Shown one piece after another: positions 44,241 through 56,205 of a stretch of 64,000 bases of DNA. The DNA is taken from contig JAINUG010000176.1 of assembly GCA_029706075.1 (NCBI GenBank), positions 1,860,001 to 1,924,000 of the forward strand, read 5' to 3'. Every line of letters begins with the position of its first letter. Positions within the stretch are counted from its first letter, which is position 1. A program made the position numbers and the translations under genes. The notes beneath the pieces are model-generated. The model was not told the origin of the DNA and made no database searches. It saw only the letters and a program-made list of their open reading frames with translations. Origin of the DNA: Aldrovandia affinis (lineage: Eukaryota; Chordata; Actinopteri; Notacanthiformes; Halosauridae).

Positions 44241-44549
44241 CAGGTATGTACTTGTAAGTCTGTCAATGTTTACATTTTTTGTACATTTCTAGTGTTAATT
44301 ATTTATAATATTTCAGTATTTACTCTGGGAAAATCAGGTGGATATTTTTCACTGCTGCTGCTTCAGATATGGCCGTCATTTCAACTATGGCCATGACTTG
44401 ATGTGCATCAGAACTAGGGCTGTGATGGGATGGAATTTTTATGGTATAATAATCGTACTAAATATCACAGTTTTCGGTATATCACGGTATCAGTCTTTAA
44501 GCTAAAAAAAGTATCACACAAAGTTTACAACTTGATCTGTTCATTGCAT

Positions 44550-45345
44550 GGCTCTTTGCAGATTAATCTAATCAAATTAAATCAAATGTATTTGTATAGC
44601 GCTTTTCACAAATGCATTGTCACAAAATGCTTAACAGAAGGGAACCCAGACCCCCTCAAAAGCAAGCCAAAGGCAACAGTGGCAAGGAAAAACTCCCTTG
44701 ATAGGGAGAAACCTTGGGAGGAACAAGACTAAAAGGGGGGGAGCCCATGCTCTTCTGGCTGGCACAGGGTGTGTCCAAAAAAGACCGTATCATGATCAGT
44801 CCAAAGGTGACTCAGCGCTGGCTGACTTTGCGCCTCCAAGTTAGGTAGTCAGTGGGGGGAGGGAGGGGAGGGAGGGGAGGGGGGCGCTAAACCACGTAAA
44901 GGGGGTCCAGATCCAGGGACTGGGGTAGGTGTGGGGGTGAGGGATGATGGGGGCAGCTCACCCTTCTCGCAGGAACTAGGGTTTGGGGGCAGGTGCCCCC
45001 GAGTCAGAGGCCAAGGCAGAGAAGAGAACATGTAGTCAGAAAAAAGCAGTGCTATAGCCAGTAGCATTATGTGAGAGCAGGGGAGCAGAAGCATAGGAAA
45101 TATACAGATAGCCCCAACAGGTGTAAGCTATGGCAGCATACCTATTAGGAGAGGGACAAAGAGCAGCCATGAGAGTTCCAAACCATCCACACCCGATCAA
45201 GGATAATCAGTCTAACAGTGGTGGTAACACGTTGAGGAGGTGACCGTATGGAAAGTTTCTCACTCCATAAGACACTAGGGCACGGTCTTCTCCATCTCTC
45301 CACCTAGACTAAGTTTGGCAGTAGGCTAGGCTGAAAAGATAGACT
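44550..45345 (-). repeat. fish interspersed 3'-tail repeat, longer copy
   Basis: It is the complement of 5098-5740: AAATCAAATGTATTTGTATA at the left (the 3' end of the sense strand), CAACAGTGGCAAGGAAAAAC and GGTAGTCAGTGGGGGGAG. It then continues further than the first copy, with a purine-rich tract, GAGTCAGAGGCCAAGG and ACTAAGTTTGGCAGTAGGCT near the right end. No reverse transcriptase. I regard it as the 3' UTR of a non-LTR element, possibly RTE/Expander-like. Confidence 0.6.
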
Positions 45346-45699
45346 TTTCTAGAATTGTAATAGTAATAGTAAATTAAAGTAATAGTAAATGACTAGTGTA
45401 ATTGTATGTTTAAATAAATTTAAATCATTCACTTTGCGAATTAAGCAACATTTTGCTTTATCGCATCTAGTACTATATTTAGCTACTCAGTTTTTCCATA
45501 ACATGAATGAAGAAACTGGCATAAGTGAAGGATTATGCTCACGCAGGCGGAATGCAAGGTTTGACGTGTTCCCTCTCCTGGCCACTACGTGTTTCTCACA
45601 TTCTCTACAGATGGGAGATCCGTTCTCAACAACAACCAGGGCCGCAAAAACCTATTTCTCAGGACATATGCAAAATGCAAAAAAATGCAAAAATATGCA

Positions 45700-45965
45700 A
45701 AAGACAGGGGCGGCAATTGGCTGTCCGCCCCTGGGGTGAGGGATAAAAGCCAAAGGAAAGACTCGTTGCATATATGACTGGTTGTGCGTCGGTGACAGGC
45801 TTCAACCTAGGCTGCCATTTGCTCGAAGGAGGCAGTGCAGTGCTCGCTACTGTCCGGACTACGGCAGCGAGTTCTCATATGAGGGAGGGGATAATTGGCA
45901 CGAAAAAAGAGAGAGGGAATTTGATACTAAAAAGTGGGGGGGGAAAAAAGGGGAAAAATACAAAA
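45700..45965 (+). mobile_element. tRNA-derived SINE, 5'-truncated
   Basis: It shares GGCGGCAATTGGCTGTCCGC with the SINEs at 5182 and 36463 and a related GC-rich body, then GAGGGAGGGGATAATTGGCA and an A-rich tail. The tRNA-like head with pol III boxes is missing. It lies inside the hAT element at 44415-46160. Confidence 0.75.
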
Positions 45966-46168
45966 TAAGAAATAAATAAATGTATATATGGGTTATTTAG
46001 ACATTTTAGTAGGGTAACGGTTTAAATATTTTTTCCGCACATGAAAGTAGCTTTTGCCACATGATTTACTATCATGGTATTATGTTAAGTTTATGATAGT
46101 ACTATTTCATTTTTTTATATCGTGGTTTTCCCGTCATACCGGTATACTGTCACACCCCTAATCAGAAC

Positions 46169-47240
46169 ACATTGCAGATACCACCACATTACTCAATTTT
46201 GCTACACCGGGAATCATGAGCCGCAATCAATAGATTCAGGAGCAAGCTACCCAAACAGATAATGTAACAACTTAGTGGAGAACAGAGGGCAGATACTATA
46301 TCCACCACCTGGGAAAGCTCTGAACTAGGAGTGAAGCTAATTCTGAAAACAATTTCCAAATACACCTTCTCTAACTCGCATATATCAGGGTCTATCGAAA
46401 AGCAATGAGTTTTTGAGGGTAGAAAGTTTCCAAGGGAGTGGCATCATGAAACAAAAACAATGGTACCTTAAATAACACGCATGGTTTAAATGCGTTAATT
46501 GACACATTAATATATTCATTAATTGCATCGGCTGACAATTTCACCCACCTGGAGTATCACAGTAAATTGCAAACCAACTCCACAAGTTTGAGTTATCTGA
46601 ATCTGCGAGTTATCATGGGGCGAGTTACTGAGGGGGAGGTGTACCTAGGTTAATATGTACAACACAAGGTCTCTTCGAAACCAGTCAAACACGTATAAAA
46701 GCCAAATTTGCCATTCAAACAGTGGGGCAGTAAGTGCTGGTCAAAGGCCTAATTAATCCAAACTAACTACTGTACAGATTTAACACATTTTCTGAAAAAA
46801 ATACATTACTTACAGATTACATTTACATACAGTAAAATTATAATACAACTTGTTGTAAATATTACTGGTATTATATGTTTTGAGTGAAGAAGGGGAAAAA
46901 AACTTAAATAGCTTTGAAAAATGACCATTGACCCCGTCGTTGCCATCAGGTGTATTTTGGGACATACCAGGTCGAAAGTTTATATCATTCACTTCAAGCA
47001 CCTGCTTGTGTTGTCCTGTGGCATATAAGAGGGCTCTGTTTGCCAATGAAACCTGTCATGGGTACCTGGAAGTTGCTATATTTACAATAAACCACCTAGC
47101 ATTTTAAATGCTTAAAATGTAAATGTATATCCTACAGTTGGTTTAAATAAATAAACAAACAAATACAGTAAACTCACCCTTGATAAAGATTAACAAAAGA
47201 CATCGTATAAAATAAACTATAAGTAATGAGCTTTATTTTA
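46169..47240. other. no gene recognised
   Basis: Mostly unique-looking AT-rich DNA. Around 47100-47130 TGCTTAAAATGTAAATGTA resembles the last bases of an L2-type tail, too short to assign. Confidence 0.5.
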
Positions 47241-47531
47241 TGCTCACAAAATTCTGACAATTTCAAACCTACAATACTAATACAATTGTTCAGAAAAACA
47301 GATTTTGTTTTATTAATATTTTTTCCAAAAAACATCTGGATCACAATTATTCATACCCCTAACTATTCTTTTAAATTGAACCCAACAAAAACAAATCTTC
47401 ACGAATATAGAACTTATCTGAAGGTCTTTGGAAGGTTATGGAACTATACAGTGGCCTACAATGGTTTCCTGTTTCCCTAGGGTTTAAAAAGGAGGGAACA
47501 TACGTTTGAAATACTGTGGTCAGCCATCATC

Positions 47532-48698
47532 ATGGTGAAAGGCAAAGAACTCCCTGAAAGCATCAGACAAAAGGTTATTGACCTCTACAGATCAGGAGAT
47601 GGCTACAAGAAAATCACTAAAAAGATAACATATCAGTGGCGTGGGAGCAGGGCGGCCCTCCAGGACGGAAGAAGCAACGTCACAGGAAATAAATTCTTCA
47701 CAAGGAATCGGGGCAGCTGTCCAGTTCAGGATCCGAGAGACGGCTGCATCCAATCTTTCAATCGTGCAGCCGTCTCTTGTCTCATAATCAGGAGTGGCTG
47801 CGCAAAAGGGGAGAGTGACCAAGATGGAGAGAGGAAACGTGGACGAGATGAAGGGAGTACACCGCGGCTTCGATTTTAAAAATAGTTTATGTCTCAGAGA
47901 CAGTTAAACGTCTTACGAAGTTTAAGGCCACTGCCGGGTAGAGGACGCAAGTCTATCTTGCCCCCGCGTGTAGTGAGATGGATGGTTTGAGAGGCAAAAA
48001 TAAGTCCAAGGGGCACAGTTCAAGATCTCCAAAACAACCTAGCATCTTGGGGTTACAAGGTGTCTAAAGCTACCATTCGATGATGCCTACATGACAATGG
48101 CCTTATGGCAGAGTTGCAAGAAGGAAGCCTCTTTTGAAGACAATTCACCAAAAAACCATATTAAATTAATCACACTACATCTGAATTGGAACTGTGTCTT
48201 GTGGTCGAATCAAGCTTTTTGGACATGCACATCAGCATTAGGTTTGGTATCTAAAGAATGTTGTATACAAAAGCACCTCATGCCTACGATGAAACATAGT
48301 GGTGAATTTTTTATGCTTTGGGGTTGTTTTGCATCCACAGGCCCTGGGGCCCTTATTAAAAATATATATTATTGTCCAAAAACCTTGTCCCCTCTGCCAG
48401 GGAGCAGCACCTTAGCCACAGATAGACCTTCCAACAAGACAACAATCCCAAACATACGTCCAAAGCAACTAAGAAATGGTTGACAGAGCACAATGTCCTG
48501 ACGTGGCCATCTCAGTCCCCACGCTTCAATCCAATTGAATATTTGTGGTTTGAACTCAAAAAAATAGTCCACAGACATCAACCCAAGAATCTGAAGGAAC
48601 TACAACAATTCTGCATGGAGGAATGGTTGAGGACCCGCCCCCCAAGAAGTTCCATAGCCTCGTACGGCACTACAGAAGGCGACTACTTGCTGTTCTAA
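47532..48698 (+). pseudogene. Tc1-type transposase, broken
   Basis: The start at 47532 reads MVKGKELPESIRQKVIDLYR and SGDGYKKITK, the N-terminal helix-turn-helix. It is cut after about 34 residues by the insertion. Downstream, LNWNCVLWSNQ replaces the usual WSDE, losing the first catalytic Asp. FFMLWGCFASTGPGALIK is the glycine-rich box. The C-terminal frame has [20 protein letters not shown], which keeps the Glu but has Arg for the conserved Asp of SPDLNPIE. Inactive. Confidence 0.9.
47630..47990. other. unassigned insert with a 13-bp hairpin
   Basis: This stretch has no counterpart in the sister Tc1 copy. It contains AGAGACGGCTGCA (47736-47748) and its perfect complement at 47765-47777, with a 16-base loop. 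Its GC content is higher than its surroundings. The minus-strand frame 47822-47592 (76 codons) is open but has no motif I recognise. It may be a fragment of another mobile element. Confidence 0.5.
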
Positions 48699-49151
48699 TG
48701 GCCAAGGGAGGAACCACAAAGTACTGATAACAGGGGTGTGAATATCTGTGATTATTTTGTGATGTTTGTGCCAATGCATTATTATTAAAGAGTATCATTT
48801 TCTGAATTTTGTAAGCATAAAGTAAAGCTAATTACTTTCTTTTATACGATCTCTTTTGTTCATCGTTATCAGGGGTGTGATAGCCGTGGCTGGTAGCTGG
48901 TCTTACTTAAATTAGCTTCTACTTTGAAAATAAATTTTTAAATGAAACATGCAGTTAATTTGAAAGTATGGCCTGTGAAACCGACATTTCAAAACTAATA
49001 CTGCAAAGCCTACTGCTAAGGAACTAGTTGACACTGATATAGCCTATTATATACATTGATATTTAAAATTAAAATAAAAACCTTGGCATGGGCACAGTCA
49101 GGTCAAAAACATTCCTTTTATGTTATGTTGTATACAGTATATATATATATA

Positions 49152-49994
49152 TACATTCAGTGGCCACATTATTAGGTACACCTGCTCGTTAATGCAATTA
49201 TGTAATCAGCCAATCATGTGGCAGAAACTCAATACATAAAAGCATGACATGATCAAGAGGTTCAGTTGTTGTTCAGACCAAAAATCTGAATGGGGAAGAA
49301 ATGTGATCTCAGTGACTTTGACGTGGAATGATTATGGTTGCCAGATGGGGTGGTGTGAGTATCTCAGAAACTGCTGATCTCATGGGGTTTTCATGCACAA
49401 CAGTCTCTAGAGTTTACAGAGAATGGTGCAAAAAACAAAAAACATCCAGTGAGCGGCAGTTCTGTGGTCAGACTGGTTCAAGCTGACAGGAAGGCGACAG
49501 GAACTCAAATAGCCACGCCTTACAACAATGGTATGCAGAAGAGCATCTCTGAACGCACAACACGTCAAACCTTGAAGTGGATGGGCTACTGCAGCAGAAG
49601 ACTACACCGGGCTCCACTCCTGTCAGCTAAGAACAGGAAAGTGAGGCTACAGTGTGCATAGGCTCACCAACACTGGACAGTTTAAGATTGGAAAAGTGTT
49701 GCCTGGTCTGACGAATCTCGATTCCTGCTGCGACATGCTCAGTGTTCAGTGTACTCTAATGGCCCCCACAGTCACCAGATCTCAGTCCTTTGGGATGTGG
49801 TAGAACGGGAGATTCGCAATATGAATGTACAGCTGACAAATCTGCAGCAACTGCATGATGCTATCATGTCAACATGGACCAGAATCTCTGAGGAATGTTT
49901 CCAGCACCTTGTTGAACCCATTTCCCTGGGGAAAAAGGGGAATCCTACCCAGTACTTGAAAGGTGTACCTAATAAAGTGGCCACTGAGTGTGTA
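49152..49994 (+). mobile_element. internally deleted Tc1 element (CAGTGGCCAC family)
   Basis: The ends ATTCAGTGGCCACATTATTA (49155) and GTGGCCACTGAGTGTGTA (49977-49994) match the element at 33362-35451. The N-terminal half aligns closely. About 350 bp of the catalytic middle is missing between CGACATGCT (49739) and CAGTGTTCAGTGTACT (49740). It preserves the empty site into which a solo LTR jumped in the other copy (CTCCTGTCAGC near 49620). Plus-strand frames 49449-49661 and 49749-50072 are remnants only. Confidence 0.9.
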
Positions 49995-50035
49995 TATATA
50001 TATATTTATTTATTTTTCTCCCTTGTCTCAATTAG

Positions 50036-50088
50036 GTCAGCCTGCCCTATCCTTTGTCAGGGAGAAAAGTGATGGGATAGTATTTGAG
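50036..50088 (+). other. candidate short exon (weak)
   Basis: A pyrimidine-rich tract (TTTTTCTCCCTTGTCTCAATTAG) of more than 20 bases ends in AG at 50035, and TTGAG|GTGAGT follows at 50089. The 53 bases between them are open in one of three frames (QPALSFVREKSDGIVFE). No neighbouring exon was found, so chance is quite possible. Confidence 0.2.
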
Positions 50089-50094
50089 GTGAGT

Positions 50095-53000
50095 GCAAGG
50101 TGAGTGTGACCAGGGAAGGTACGGGTATTAAATGTCAGACCTGCCACTGAATATTAGATGATAAAAAGCGTGGAGCAAAAAGACACTTAGTAGTCTATAG
50201 CTAGGAGCACGGCTGCAGCACGAGACAAATAGCTTTTAATTACAGCACAACTTCGGCCAAACTGTTTAGCATTCCAGCAACGGGAGACACACGTCTGCTC
50301 TGTCACTTCGCGTATTCACAGCACGCTCTCAACAAGCTATGCCACTGGGGGGGGGGACACAACTCTCTGTCACCCTAATATAGACAACATTAATAAATGT
50401 AATAACAACTCGAACTGTGCTTCACATCACGTAGCTCTTGAGGAGAGAGGAAAATCCTTCAGAATGGTGTTCTTTATGTAAGAGCACGGAATAGCTGTAA
50501 GAGTTTGTTATCTGTAGCTATTATTATTAGAATTGCTCCAAGGCACTGGGTAATGGCCTCTGTGATTAGGTTTCGCTAACCTGTTTCCTTGATGATAACG
50601 GTTAGATTAAGCACTAATGATAAGAACGGGTGAAGTTAAGCCGACAGCCTACGGTAAACCGCATACTATTATGGGAATGATCGCTGCACCGCAAAGAAAG
50701 ACACGTTTGATACAATGAGTAATATCTCTTGTAGGTTATTAATTAACGTCCGTGGCACTGTACCAGCACGAATTTATATATATTTGCACTGGGTAACAAT
50801 AACTGCAAAAAATCAACATGGATTTGTTCTGCATTGCTTACTCAGGAGAATGAATTGAATGGGCTTATAGGCTATTAATTAGTTATGCATTCTACCTTAT
50901 TGATTATTATATAGCTGGACAGCAGGGTCCATCAAGGACGCGAGACGTGTCCGGGGCATTACAGCATATCAGACTAGGGATTTGGCAGTGTTTGAAAATA
51001 TAAATTCTTGACCTGTGAATCACGAATGATCCAATTGTAACGAACCACGGCCGCGCTTTTTTCCAGACAGTGAGAAGATGAATTTCAGTAATACACTATT
51101 GCGTGCCGCCCTCTGGGGACAATATCTTGCAATTCACAAATTAGGTTTATGTCATGAAATGAAAGGTTTTCTCTCACCACGTATTAGAGATATACTGATT
51201 CTGGTCTTATATCCGAGCTCATGATTGACTACGTTTTAGTCTTACCTGCCAAGAACAACATCCATAAAAATAAATTGTTGCTGTTGTTTTATAAGCTATG
51301 TAGAACTTTGCGCGTCCACGTGTTTTCCCTTTAAAAAATAAAAAAGCTGCGTTTACAGTTACAGTTACAAGAAGAAAAAGAAGAAGGTAAGGCTCATGTG
51401 CAGAGACTGGCAGCAGCTGGTGGGGAGGGCACACCTGTCTCTGGCTCTCATTCACTTCCAGCTTTCCAGATGGAGTCCAGGGACCTGTTCCTCGTAGCTG
51501 GCTAACTAGGTTAACCGGATAACTTTCAGGATAAATTGACATAAGTCTCAAAGTAAGCGAAAAGTCTATCCGACTAGATTCAGAATCTACACAAAACCTC
51601 TTGCAGATTTTTTTTTTTGTAATGAAGTATAGCAATACTTGAATCGGTTACAATTAGATCCTCTCATGACAAAAAACATTATCTCTTAGCCCCATGTACT
51701 ACTTTCAATATATGATAATTGTATAGGCTATGTGTAAGGTAGCCTACTAATGCATAACGTAAATTCATATGTAAAAATGTTTCTCCTGTTTCTGTTTGAT
51801 ATTTTGCACACAAAAAAAATCTTAATTAGATTAGCTTTCCGGTTATATAGTTTTGAGAGATCGTCAAGATCGCCGACGACTTTGCTTGACCGATACAGAT
51901 TCGGTGGGCAAGGTAGCCTATCATTTCTTCAAAAGCTACTAGAGTCGTAAAGTGCTTTGACAGTAACACAGACCCTTTGCATGGTTGCATTTTTTCGCTA
52001 ATGGAGCGTTTCTGTACTCCGTTGACGATGATGAAAATCTCAGCAAAACCATTGCATACCGTTCCGCAAGGTCTATCTCGCATTTAAGATTTCTTAATGT
52101 GTTCATCACATTTGAGTTAAACGCTATCAAAGAGTTTCATGCAGTCGCAGGTCATTTTAAAAGGCTATATGCCATAGGTTGTTTACAGTCACGTAACTGT
52201 GCTGGGAACTGGGATTTGTGAAATTAAGATAAACATTGATTTAAATTAAATACAAATTGTGAGCAGTTGTAATATGTAGACCATGTGCTACATATGTTCA
52301 CTTTATAAGTTCCCATTAATGTGCTAGCGACATAGAAGGCAATGCTAACATATGAAACTGAGTATCACAGGCTAATCATATGAATACGCATTTTGCCATA
52401 GGGATCACAAAACGCTTTAGTTAAACTAATTAAAACGATTCATAAAATATCAACGTCTTTGATCATATCAACAACTAGCTAACATAGCAACAACTAACAA
52501 CACAACATAACACGTCAACTCATCACGGCATTTCACACTGTTGTTTAGTTCCAGGGAAATAAATCTACAATAAAAACTGCTAACGTTACAGAATAAAGTA
52601 AAGTTTAATACAAGTGTAATACTTTCCAGAGGAAAGGCGCAGGTTTGCCAGCCATATCTCCCGACGTTTAAAAAAACGTTTTTTACATTGTTTCCCGTTA
52701 TGAAGAATAACTTTTGGTAGCTAGGCCTACTCGATAAGAACTTCTGTTTCTTTCTCAGTTAGATCGATTGGAACAACCATAAACAACGCAAGCATATGGG
52801 ATTTTTGTGTGTTTACTTGACCACCATATGCGATTTGCGCCACTGCAGCGAAGATACGTGACATAATCTGTAAACCACCTATAACTGGCATTTAAATTAA
52901 TAGGTAGCCTAATCCAATCGCTATAATTTATCCAATCGCACGTACATTATTACGGCTGATTTTTAAAATAGGAAATACTTTCACAGCCTTAATGCCATTC

Positions 53001-53225
53001 AGGATGTGCATCATCCATGATTTGACCTCAGTAATTCTCACATGATCTGTGACTCCATTTGCCTCATTAGCAACACTGAGCTGAAGCGGCCAGGCTCTGT
53101 CCACGAATATTCAGAGCATCTACATTGTGCTTGAGATTTGAGCAAGGTATAGGTAAATCGTATTTGTCATAAATAGGGCTACCATTCAGTGACATTTACA
53201 GGTTGGCTTGTATTCTCACGTGTAA
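50095..53225. other. mostly unique region, no gene seen
   Basis: No coding pattern or transposon is clear over about 3 kb. Near 51478-51560 the sequence GGGACCTGTTCCTCGTAGC and TAACTAGGTTAACCGGATAA resembles a short fish DNA-transposon derivative. Frames at 51219-51635 (minus) and 51985-52221 lack known motifs. Confidence 0.5.
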
Positions 53226-53230
53226 TTCGT

Positions 53231-53455
53231 GTAATGGCTGGCAGTGTAGTGTAATGGTTAGGGAGCTGGGCTTGTAACTCAGAGGTTGCAGGTTCAGCAC
53301 TGCTGTTGTACCCTTGAGCAAAGTTAATTAACCTGAATTGCTTCAGTAAAAATATCCAGCTGTATAAATGGATTGTATGTAAAGAAATGTAAACTGTAAG
53401 TTGCTCTGGATAAGAGCGTCTGATAAATGCCTAAAATGTAAATGTAAATGTATTC
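53231..53455 (+). mobile_element. tRNA-derived SINE with L2-type tail
   Basis: The head has an A-box-like TAGTGTAATGGTTAGGGAG and a B-box-like GGTTGCAGGTTC. The middle has TACCCTTGAGCAAAGTTAAT, a conserved block of fish SINEs. The tail AAGTTGCTCTGGATAAGAGC plus GTCTGATAAATGCC and AAATGTAAATG repeats matches L2 LINE ends. It differs from the other SINE families here in head and middle but shares the tail, so the same LINE enzyme probably moved it. Confidence 0.85.
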
Positions 53456-53840
53456 AGTCATCAGTTAAGAAGAGGTTAATAGGATGTTTTTCAAGTCAAA
53501 TGTCAAACAGTTATCAAGTTGCATCACCCCAATCATCTGCAAATGAATTGCCACTAATAAAGCACAGATAATGATTGACAGCAATGTTTATATTCCCCAC
53601 TGTCACATGTTTAATCACATGATATAGCAGGAGTATGCTGTTGTTTGAAGCTGTGGGAAATAGCCTTATCACATTAAAAACTAGTGCAGTTATATAACGT
53701 TTAATTATAAATGACAAATTATATAGTTTGCAGCAGGGGTAGGTTATTGCAAAATGACAAATTAAATGAAATGTAAAAAATAAATGTAACATTCTAAACT
53801 GATTAAATTTGATTATGGTTAGTTGTTTGACAGTGTCTTC

Positions 53841-54061
53841 TCATTGATTGACTATGCTTGGTGAAAACTTGTCCATTGTCCATCTTTCTGCATTGACATA
53901 ATTGGTTACAACTGACAAGTATGGTTTTGCCATCTGTATAAGATTTGGAAATGTTTTTTCAGCTCTATCCCAGAATTCCCCCACTGAAATTGCAGTGTCG
54001 TTTTCTTGTGCAAATAATTTAATTCCCAGCTCGGATCTCCTCAAAATCTGTAATAGTCTAG
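53841..54061 (-). pseudogene. possible hAT transposase C-terminal (dimerisation) relic
   Basis: A 67-codon minus-strand frame from 54044. It contains VGEFWDRAEKTFPNLIQMAK and PYLSVVTNYVNAERWTMDKF. This resembles the hATC dimerisation domain (FW...YP.L..MA...L..P.......ER.FS). No other part of a hAT transposase or its ends is visible nearby. Could equally be part of a domesticated hAT-derived gene exon; no splice borders are clear. Confidence 0.45.
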
Positions 54062-54196
54062 TGGAAGGGTTGTCACATTGATTCCTTTAGAATTTTGAGA
54101 GCTGGTTGAAAGAAATGCAGTATATTTTTTAATTGATGAGGGTTGTAGTGAGTTTCCCTGTAACTTTGCTGAATGTTTGATGCATTGGTGGTTTAT

Positions 54197-55078
54197 TGTT
54201 GGGTATGCTGTGTTCTGCTTGTTTTTGTATTTTATTATTTTCTCCGTGTTCGTTTATTATTCATGTTAGTTCCCCCGTCTGTCTTTGTTCCTTGTTATTC
54301 GAGAATCCACTCCTTGTCTTTGTCGTTGCACTATTCGGGTGATTTCGGCTATACGGGTTTCTGCCTTGTTTCGTATCTCGTTTACTTCTTTCTTTCTTTA
54401 TTGTTATCTGTACATATTAGTTACGTGTATATAGTACTAACTAATCTACTAACGTTAGGGATTTTGGGTACGTTACTAACATTGACTAATTACTAATTAT
54501 CTTGTGTTCCTATCTGAAGCTGTCATTTTCATTTTCCATTTTTGTTTTCCTATCCCCGCGCCCCTCCCCTCCGAGCTGTGCACGTGTCTACCTGCTTTTC
54601 CAGATTGTTTATTATTATTGTGTCTATGTGCTTTCCAGTCCGTGTCTTTCGTCTCCCCTTGTTATTGTATTAGTGGTCCTGATTGTTCTCACCTGTGTTC
54701 TTGCCATTTTCCCTTCCCAGTCACACCTGATTCCTCTTGTGTTATCTTCCCCGTTTGTATTTAAGTTCCTAGTTTGCAGTTTCACTTCGTCAGAACGTTG
54801 ATCAAGTTTCCCAGTGTTGATTGTCAGTAAGCCTGTGTTATTTTGTGATTCCCGAGACACCCTTTGTTTGACTTTGAGTTTTTGCCTGCCGATTCTGTTT
54901 TGTTTGCCTTTCTGCTTATTTGGTTTTTGATCTTTTGACTGCCCTTGACTACTCTTTTGGATTTTGTTCTTGTACCTTTTCGGACTCTGATTACTGGCTT
55001 TGAACTTGGACTGATCATTAAATGTTCCTTTTCAGTTATATCCTGGTCTGCGTTTGGGTCCTTGTCCAGTCCGTCACA
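54197..55078 (+). mobile_element. solo LTR, second copy of the 33885 family
   Basis: It aligns with the complement of 33885-34847: GTCTGTCTTTGTCC/TTCC block, GATCCACTCCTTGTCTTG-like block, CCAGTCACACCTGATTCC and the end GGGTCCTTGTCC...CGTCACA. It begins near TGTTGGGTATGCTG and ends CA at 55078. Flanks TTTAT and AAATA do not match, so the duplication has decayed or the start is slightly off. No gag or pol next to it. Confidence 0.8.
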
Positions 55079-55507
55079 AAATATCCATTAGATTGATCTG
55101 TGCAGATCATGCAGTTTAATGCTGATGAAAAAGCAATAAAGGTTACACCGAACTGAAGCCTGGTTTATAGGCTTTATTGCACATTTTTAAAGCTACTACA
55201 CTACACAGTAAAAGGGATGAATTTAAGTTAAAGGTGTAGCCTATTCTTTGAAATGAGTCAGTTGATTTGTACTCAATTAAACCACTTTGTGTCATTTACA
55301 TTTTCTAACCTGATGTGAAAAAAGGGATCGCTACAATGTGAGACACAATTAAGGGTATACCAAGCAATTTGACCTCATCGCTCAGTGGCAGGGCGACGTC
55401 CTAAACAAACGTGCTAGGACGTATACAAACTGAAATCCCACCATTAACCCCTCTGGCCTCCGATGCTAGTTGTTCCTGTCGAACACCAGCTAGCTATGGA
55501 AGGTTCT

Positions 55508-55640
55508 GTTTGGCTCAGTAGGTAGAGCATGGCATTGAAAAAGCTTAGGTTGTGGGCTAGATTCCCAATGGGACCACATGTACTGAAAAATGTATGCATT
55601 CACTACCGTAAGTCGCTTTGGCGTCTGCTAAATGGCATGT
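55508..55640 (+). mobile_element. tRNA SINE with L2-type tail
   Basis: GGCTCAGTAGGTAGAGC (A box), GGGCTAGATTCCC (altered B box), GGGACCACATGTACTGAAAA, TAAGTCGCTTTGG and GTCTGCTAAATGGCATG. Same family as 59916-60080 and the split copy at 5984-7718. A deletion removed GATAAAAGC in the tail. Confidence 0.85.
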
Positions 55641-56159
55641 ACTAAAAAATGAAACATTGGACACAAATTCAACTTTGACAGATGTAGAAAACATGTAAGC
55701 ATTAAAGAGGCATTTTAGAGATGGCAAGAGCTGGAAGTAGCTCAGCTTATTAGCACCGATGCCGAGATGACATCTTTCCTCCTGGTCAGGTGATAAAGGC
55801 TGGTTAGTGTTTGCTAGGATAGCTATAACCTGTAACAAGCCAACCTTGACACGTTTCTGCCATTACAATGGCTAAGACCAAGCAGTGGCTGATGGGCACA
55901 CTTGCCATGGCTGATTAGATCTAGCTATAGCAGATTGTATGGGTCTGCAAATGAGTGAATCCCTAAATACCAGTAGGCTATAGGACATTCATTTAGATTA
56001 AAATATATTTACACATGAATTTCCTTTCTATGAAAAACATATTTTGATATTTCTCCCTGTCAATTATGAATGGTCAACTGGCAATGTGAGACTATGGTCC
56101 AAAGAACTACAGGCTTCTCCTGCAGTGCCGTCAAATCGCTTAGTATACCGAGGAAGCTT

Positions 56160-56205
56160 TGTGATCATCATCTGCTAAATGGGTTATGTTATGTTAAGTA
56201 AAATA
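56160..56205 (+). repeat. remnant of an L2/SINE tail
   Basis: ATCATCTGCTAAATGGGTTA followed by TGTTATGTTA resembles the last 40 bases of the SINE family above. The body is not recognisable. Confidence 0.5.

Larger units (their letters stand above)
44415..46160. mobile_element. hAT transposon with 8-bp target duplication
   Basis: The ends are TAGGGCTGTGATGGGATGG at the left and CACACCCCTA at the right (complement TAGGGGTGTG). ATCAGAAC occurs directly outside both ends (44407-44414 and 46161-46168), the 8-bp duplication characteristic of hAT. No hAT transposase is present. The interior is filled by a fish 3'-tail repeat (44550-45345) and a SINE piece (45700-45965). Hence it is a non-autonomous element that took up later insertions. 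Confidence 0.9.
47245..48800 (+). mobile_element. Tc1-like transposon, sister of the nested copy
   Basis: It is colinear with the three segments of 16799-28375: terminus with AACATCTGGATCACAATTAT at 47328, transposase start at 47532, catalytic region 48091-48483, C-terminus 48480-48698, and a right end with GGGGTGTGAATATCTGTGAT at 48733. A foreign piece occupies about 47630-47990. This copy supplies the reference for reading the interrupted one. Confidence 0.88.

Noticed and set aside
44849-45094. Proline-rich minus-strand protein
   Set aside because: It is the complement of a purine-rich tract inside a dispersed fish repeat.
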